Shown: positions 58,078-64,000 of the stretch, piece after piece
How positions within the stretch are numbered: the stretch's first letter is position 1
How the letters are laid out: each line of letters starts with the position of its first letter
NCBI GenBank assembly: GCA_023374045.1
Contig: CM041781.1
Coordinates: 147,986,982 to 148,050,981 of the forward strand
DNA length: 64,000 nt
Direction: 5' to 3'
Source of the DNA: Limonium bicolor
Taxonomy: Eukaryota; Streptophyta; Magnoliopsida; Caryophyllales; Plumbaginaceae
Notes under the pieces: generated by a model
Database searches by the model: none
Seen by the model: only the letters and a program-made list of their open reading frames with translations
What the model was told of the DNA's origin: nothing
Program-made: the position numbers and the translations under genes

Positions 58078-61000
58078 ATGGCTCCAACTGAAGAAAAAAA
58101 TATTGGTCTAACACGAGGCCCTACAATATGTAAGAAAGTCTACGAAAGAGGCATAAACAAGAAAAGTTTAGCCTGGAATGGAGTGTTAAGGGGTTACCAT
58201 GCGGAGAGAATCGTCAAAAGTTAAGCAGCTTCATTGGTGTTTGTGCACGTAGACGAGTTCCTATTACTTATAGTACATGGGATGAAGTTCGAGGTGATAC
58301 TAAGGACTTAATTAGGATGAACTTGAGGTAATAAATTTTTGTGTGTATGGTCTATTTTATAAGTCAAATTATTAAAAGTTTGGTTGTTTTTTTCTCTCTA
58401 TAGACGGTGTTTATCATTCCTCTAACAAAAAAGAAATGGATCTTGCAACGTGCTGGTGAGCGTTGGAGGGAATTCAAGTGTTGTTTGAGAAGATTATATG
58501 CATTTAATGAATGTGGAAGCATATGTAAGAAGCCACCACCACTATATGATTTCATTACACAAGCACAATGGAATAGTTTCTTGAAAACTATAGCAAGTGA
58601 AATTTTTCAGGTAATGACACTATCGATGTATTAAGCTTTATTTTCTTTTATACTGAATTTGTTAATTAACTAATCTAGGATTAGTTTTTCTTGATATGAT
58701 ATTCTCCTTTAAATAGTAATTTGTTGGTCCTTTGGTGTTCTTTGTTGCAAAATTACATTTTAATAGCAAATGAGTGTAACTTCTCGAACAAGAGCAAAAA
58801 TGAATATGTCGGCCAAAGTGTTCTAGAAAGGGATATGTTGGCGTTGAGAAGGTACATGGTACGTTACTCTTCTTAGGAATGGTTCTAACTTATTTGACAC
58901 ATGATGGTTAGAACACTAGCTCTTTATATAGAAGGTGATTTATATGTGTTTTATGCTATGTTATGATGATGATCTTGGATGTTTGTTTATAGACTGTTAT
59001 TTATATAGTTTTAATGTTTATAATGTTATATGACAATGAAAGATTTGAAAATACAACTATCAAAAAAAAATAGAGAAGGTTACATGGAAAAGAAATACAA
59101 AGATGTAATGGAAGATGGAAGAAGAGCAGAAGTAGTAAAGGATGGTTAGTAATTTTCGCTTTCTAAAGCCTTCTTCTTTGGATGGTTCTAAATACAAATT
59201 GGTTTTGATTGTTTAAATGTTTATTGAAGGACCATTTGATCTCACAAGTTAAAGAAGGTTCAATAATTGAAGAGGGTTGTAATGATGTATTGTCAATGGC
59301 TTTGGGAAAAAAAATCACTTGGGTCATCCTATTGCAACTGGGCCTGGGGTCACCAAATCAATGTTTCTTGCGCCCACCCCTTCTCTTGATCCAGCATTGG
59401 CCCAAATGCAGAAGATTCTTAATGACCTAGTACTCAAGGTTAACAGTCTTGTGTCCAAGGAACCAGATAAGAAGGAATTAGTTGAGGAGGAGGTGGTACC
59501 GATTCATAATGTAAAAGATAGTTTTCCAACAACAATTTTCTCAAATCTTCCGCCGGTAACTATAAATCTTTGCTACTGATTTATTTTTCAATCATCTACA
59601 CTATCAAATTCTATATAACTTTTTTATGGCTTCAAATTTCTTAGGGGCCTGCAAGGTGCAAATTGATGCTTGACAATCCTATGCGTGTAGTTGCACATGG
59701 ATTGGTGATGATACCTAAAACCAATGAACAAGAGATGCTTCACAATGTTCCGCTGGAACCATCTTGCAAGAAAGTGCAAGTTCGTACTATAGTAGTTGGT
59801 ATGGAATCCACGGAAGTTCCTTTTCCCAACGAGCTGGCAGATGTCTTTCTTGTGAAAGATACCCCTGGAAATATTTTGGCTTGGCCTATGAACCTGATTG
59901 AATTGGAGAATACGGTACTAGTAATCATGCTTTAATTATATTTTCTGATTTATTGTTTAAGTAAATTCTAATTATGCTTACTTGATCATTCTTAAAATTT
60001 TCTTGAAGGTAACACCATCTACAAGTTCAAAGCCACCTAGTACCGGAAGTCTTAAGAGAAAGATGACTTTGAATTTAGAGGAACCTGGAGAACATGGTGG
60101 AAGCATTCATACAAAGAAATCTGTTACTCTACCTGTTTTACAACCGTTGGATCACAATACCTCCACAAGAACTAGTTCTACAGTTAAACATAGAAGAAAT
60201 CTAAGGATCTTGAACTTATATGCAAATGAAGAAATGACTGCAGGTGATATAGTCACCACCAAATTGGAAGAAGAAGTTGTCGGTTATCCAATGGATATTC
60301 CAATTACTAGTGACGAGATTACAAAATTTCAAACAGGAACAAGTAGAACTATCTCAAATGTCTGTGTTCATCAAGTAAGTTAATTGTGGATACATTTGTT
60401 TAACTTTCCTGTTTTACTTTCTCTTTTCTTATTTTTGTTATAGTTTATTAATATAGTTGTGTTGACATTACAGGGTTATGTTTGACAAGGCTAGAGCCAT
60501 GGGCAAAAAGTCTATTTTTGAATTTATATGCCCTCATTATATTTCTCCGGTAATGCTCATGATGCTGAAGATAGAATGCGGCATTTGTCAACCTCTTTTA
60601 CAAGAGGCAATCATGAATCTATTTTTTTAGCTCCGTATAGTGTGAGGTAAGACATCATTATATGAGTCATTTATTATTGTTGCTGCATAGATAAGTTACT
60701 AAGACATATATAATGTTTAATGTATACAGCCAGCACTGGATTCTTTGTGTCATTGATCCTAAGAGGCAAGTATGCTATTGGCTGGATCCATTGAAAGGTC
60801 GAATCCGTTCGGATGTGAAGGATGTTGTAGACAAGTAACTACCTACTTAACAAACCCTTTTTAAATATTTATAGCAACGTTTACGATATATACTTAAATA
60901 GTAATGTTTATTATTTAATATGTTCACTACATTGTTATAGGGCATTAAAAATATTCCAGACTAAGCATGGTGCGTATAGAGAGATTCGCAAGAATGTAAA

Positions 61001-61395
61001 GTGGGACATAATCAAGGTATGATTATCTACATTGTTTCCAAAACACATAACGTGATTCATAATATGTGATATGACTTGTGGTTTCTTATTCTACTTCTTT
61101 TGTATTGTTTTTTTTAGTGTCCAAGACAACCTAACGGCAATGATTGCGGATATTATGTGATGAGGTTTATGAAAGAAATTATGGAGAAGGGACAAACCAC
61201 CATTCCTATAGAGGTAAATAATATTCAATTCATAATCAACATAAAATAAACCTACTTGTGTTACCAATGAATAATAACTTGCATTGTATTTTCTAGTATT
61301 TCCACGGATACAAGAGTCGTTCATACAACCAAGATGAGATTGATGAAATTCGAGAAGAATGGGCAGCTTTTACCCTTCGTGCGGCAACTCTGTAG
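58078..61395 (+). CDS. TNPA-like CACTA protein with C-terminal Ulp1/C48 peptidase domain (multi-exon, at least one frameshift)
   Basis: Starts ATG 58078 (MAPTEEKNIGLTRGPT). After a one-base shift it reads VKGLPCGENRQKLSSFIG and RVPITYSTWDEVRG. Approximate exons: 58078-58328, 58404-58610, ~58769-58860, ~59258-59570, 59645-59911, 60009-60374, ~60474-60646, 60729-60834, 60941-61016, 61120-61213, 61297-61395, with GT/AG edges at several. The first exons match the plant transposase_24/TNPA pattern (KWILQRAGERWREFK, QWNSFLKT). The 59.65-59.9 kb exon resembles the conserved block after it (VPFPNELADVF, ILAWPMNLIELE). The last exons form a SUMO-protease fold: HWILCVIDPKRQVCYWLDPL (His, Asp) and CPRQPNGNDCGYYVMRF (Gln, Cys). 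Known: Ulp1-like domains recur in plant CACTA and MULE proteins. Intactness is doubtful. Confidence 0.75.
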
Positions 61396-61790
61396 GAAGT
61401 GGAGTAGATTATTCTTTCATGTGTTTGTATAGTGGTTTTTAGAAGTTTATTTAATTCTACATTACCTAGTGAATGATTTAGTAATAGGTGCAAATGAAAT
61501 TAATTAGGAGGTCATTTGCTTTTATTTGACACACTACGTATTAAGTAGATGTGTGTTGGTGGAGTTTTTAGGATATAGAGAAGTAAATATAAAATATTGA
61601 GACGACTGATCAGTGGTCGACACAGTTGGATGTTGATACAGATTTGAGCATTTTAGTTATATAAAGTTTTGAGAATTTTTGTTATAAAGATTTGATTGTG
61701 TATGTCATTGTATATATGTTTGCTCTTTTTTTATTAGCAGGTTTACTATGGATGTGTGGTTTATTGGAAGATCAATTTAGCTACTAAAGG
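61396..61790. other. 3' flank of the TNPA/Ulp1 gene
   Basis: T-rich 3' untranslated-type sequence with possible poly(A) signals; no gene. Confidence 0.4.
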
Positions 61791-62314
61791 TAATAGTATA
61801 TAACTATTGTCAAATGGTAAAGCAAAACACAACAGTCGAATGATGTTATCAAAGGATACTTAATTTGTGTAAAGAAGATCAAAGACAACAATTACAAAGG
61901 CTTTAGACAATAGTTATCAATTGTTATAGTAGTTTGCATTGTATTAGGGGATATGTCATATACAACAGTTAAATGGTGTTGTGAAAGGGTATTAGGTTTA
62001 AATAATGTAAGGTCATAGACAACAGTCATAAATACATTAGACAACAATATTAACTGTTGTAAAAATTAGTGTTGGCTAAGGTGTAGGCCCTTAAACAATG
62101 GTTATATACATGTTGTCTATACCAACTATATGACAATAGTTAATGAGTGTTGTCTTAAGTGATTCAAGCTGTTGTTGTTTGGCTGGATAAGACAACAGTT
62201 AAATAACTGTTGTCTTTGCTCTTACCGCTTTAGACAACAGGAACTGATACAACAGTTTTTAACTGTTGTCTATGGCCTTTTTCACTGTTGTCTTTAACTA
62301 TTTTTATAGTAGTG
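61791..62314. repeat. CACTA right subterminal repeat array and terminal inverted repeat
   Basis: About fifteen copies of (a)gacaacagtt or its complement aactgttgtc at 20-45 bp spacing, several as head-to-head pairs (e.g. gacaacagttaaataactgt then tgtc), ending in ctatttttatagtagtg. Known from En/Spm as transposase-binding subterminal motifs. Confidence 0.85.
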
Positions 62315-62317
62315 TCG

Positions 62318-64000
62318 GTTAGACACATCAGGGAAAATCACATCTCATTTCAACAACACGGATAACAGTATCCAATAACAACACATACTGAACAAGTCAC
62401 ATACATCAAACAAAGTCACAACATACACTAACACACGGATAGCCGTAGTTAGAACGTTCCCGTGGGTTGGGACGTTTTTTTCGAATACCGATCTCTTATG
62501 TGAACCTAAGGTCGGTTAACTATTATTTAACACATAATTAAGGTTAAGCGGTATCGGAATTAATCACGCCACAATAATGAATTACTATAAACTCATTTCA
62601 TGCTTATTCTTGCAAGGTGGCAAACACACAGAAAAACACATTGGCATACAAGCTGGTGTAATCCGGTAGGATACAGGTTGCAAGAAAACCATACCTTACA
62701 CCATGGGTTACTCTATCATGTCCCCGAGGATTTACTCCAACGCGTCACCTCACGCTCCCCGAGTAGCTTCCGAACAACTGGTATTATTTCAAATGTTTCC
62801 ATCAACATTAAAATCTTAAGGTATGTAACTTCCGTACTTAACCCGTTGTCCTGTTATCCTTAACTTATTTATGTGATTTTAAGTTTGCAACTTACACATT
62901 AACTCTCACACTTATTTATACTTCCAATGGCCTTTAAAACTCATCAAACAAGGCCTAATCAACATCTAAAACCATTACCATTCACTTCCCCATCAAAACA
63001 ACACTTTAAAACACATTCTGGTAAGTTTTTAGCATGGTCCGGGTTTGTGTCGGGGTTACAAACCCGGACCAACCACGGATTTCACTTTCTGGACAATTTT
63101 TCATGTGGTCCGGGTTTGTGTCCGGGTTTACAAACCCGGACCACCCCCTAGGATGGTCTTCTGCCATGTTTTTGCTATGGTCCGGGTTTGCGTACCGATT
63201 TGCAAACCCGGACCACCTCTGGAACTATCAAATTTTACAGTTTTTGATCAGTTTTTGACCCCTAATTCACCTCTAATCATTTCCTAAACTTTCCACATGT
63301 TTCCTACATGTTTAAACACACTAAAAAACTCACTAAACCTCTTCAAATCATTGGTTTACTCCCTACTCAATTTCTTGCTCAAATTCTTAAATTTTCATTC
63401 TCTCTGTTACATTGTGCACCCTTGCTACAGATTTATACCTCTTGGCAATTTGCATTGTTCTCCCACTCCATTTGACCATTCCAAATCCTCCTAGACAATG
63501 CACTTCTCATACCAAGGTTCATGCCTCAATCTTAAAACCTTAAATCCTCATTGTTTCCAAAACTCCTATGGCACTTGAACAACTTCTTTTGCTACATATT
63601 TTTGCACAGATATTCTATACTTAATCAAGCATTCCCAAGGTGGTTTACTAACTCAATTCAATCTCCATTCATACCTAGCTAACCCTAGGTTATACTTCAC
63701 TCAAAACATCACTAAAATCTCTTATATTCCTATCGGAATTTTGCCATAGTCCGGCTACTTTTCTAACATTGCCCAAAACTCATACCACCATTTAAACAAC
63801 CTAAAACTAGCCAAACCCTCAAGGCTCTACCAGCACACACAACAATCCCATCCAAATCATCAAATAACATTACAGCTCCCAAATTCTCAATAAACCACCA
63901 CATAACAACAACTAAAATCTCTTGGTTTCAAAGCCCTCAATTCAAACAATTCACAAGTTCTCTCAAAATCAAATAAACACATTACCTTTCATATTTGGGT
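62318..64000 (-). repeat. Minus-strand Tekay-like LTR, right piece (runs off the window)
   Basis: Continuation of 48798-49939 across the CACTA insertion. It contains a GGTCCGGGTTTG hairpin block at 63035-63216 and then C/A-rich sequence without gene. Short frames in the last kilobase have no recognisable product. The LTR start and the rest of the element lie beyond 64000. Confidence 0.55.
63035..63216. repeat. Three GGTCCGGGTTTG hairpins
   Basis: Three inverted repeats at 63035-63071, 63106-63143 and 63178-63214. The first has perfect 14-bp arms tggtccgggtttgt / acaaacccggacca with a 9-base loop; the second and third have near-identical arms and different loops. They are spaced 71-72 bases apart. 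Confidence 0.9.

Larger units (their letters stand above)
49937..62317 (+). mobile_element. CACTA (En/Spm) DNA transposon, ~12.4 kb, TSD TCG
   Basis: Left end 49940 reads (t)actactaaaaatagttaa; right end is ...ttaactatttttatagtagtg (62314), so the canonical CACTACTATAAAAATAG terminus is intact on the right and has one substitution and a 2-base loss on the left. Flanks tcg at 49937-49939 and 62315-62317 are the 3-bp duplication expected of CACTA elements. Subterminal regions carry many acaacagt(t)/aactgttgtc motifs. Contents: non-coding 5' part, TNP2-like transposase (pseudogene) and a TNPA-like gene with a Ulp1 domain. Confidence 0.92.

Noticed and set aside
63034..63287. Overlapping frames at the window end
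   Set aside because: They arise from the three GGTCCGGGTTTG hairpins in the LTR; no coding signature.

Overview
The window is repeat-dominated nuclear DNA of a flowering plant, probably a eudicot. I see no bacterial, organellar or intact host gene. Almost every base can be assigned to nested transposable elements: several LTR retrotransposon families, one 12.4 kb CACTA DNA transposon, one non-autonomous hAT and one probable MITE. The only cellular gene homology is a broken AlkB-type (2-oxoglutarate/Fe(II)) dioxygenase segment. The species cannot be named from the sequence.

Region 1 (1-8449 and 14229-31482). A non-autonomous LTR element of about 2.03 kb LTR plus 5.58 kb internal, on the minus strand, occurs three times. 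Its primer-binding site resembles the 3' end of tRNA-Arg, as in Ogre/Tat-lineage elements. It keeps a gag-like reading frame (coiled coil plus zinc-knuckle-like motif) but no protease, reverse transcriptase or integrase, so it must be mobilised in trans. The first copy is cut by the window start and truncated at 8449. The second and third form a tandem LTR-internal-LTR-internal-LTR array with a perfect 5-bp target duplication (ATATC) at its outer ends. The array sits inside the LTR of an older plus-strand element (12.9-14.2 kb plus 31.5-32.8 kb).

Region 2 (8450-12891). This holds the gag start, Met-tRNA primer-binding site and 3.5 kb LTR of a minus-strand Ty3/gypsy element. A 954-bp hAT element with an 8-bp target duplication is nested in the LTR.

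Region 3 (32.8-46.4 kb). An AlkB-like pseudogene is followed directly by the protease-to-chromodomain part of a plus-strand chromovirus (Tekay/Del-like), with a 3.8 kb 3' LTR. That element lies inside the pol frame of a second chromovirus with a 2.2 kb 3' LTR. Both pol genes are broken; in the second, most stops look like CAG to TAG or CGA to TGA, as expected from cytosine-methylation decay.

Region 4 (46.4-64 kb). A MITE-like element and a partial LTR are followed by a minus-strand Tekay-like LTR that runs off the window. That LTR is split by the CACTA element (TSD TCG), which carries a TNP2-type transposase pseudogene and a TNPA-type gene ending in a Ulp1/C48 cysteine protease domain.

The strongest cross-cutting signal is that LTRs of different families each carry a GC-rich block of iterated short palindromes. 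The sequences differ (GTCCGTGG/CCACGGAC, CCGAAC/GTTCGG, CGACC/GGTCG, GGTCCGGGTTTG) but the architecture and transcribed-side location are alike. Coordinates of retroelement boundaries were read by eye from termini, primer sites and copy-to-copy comparison.
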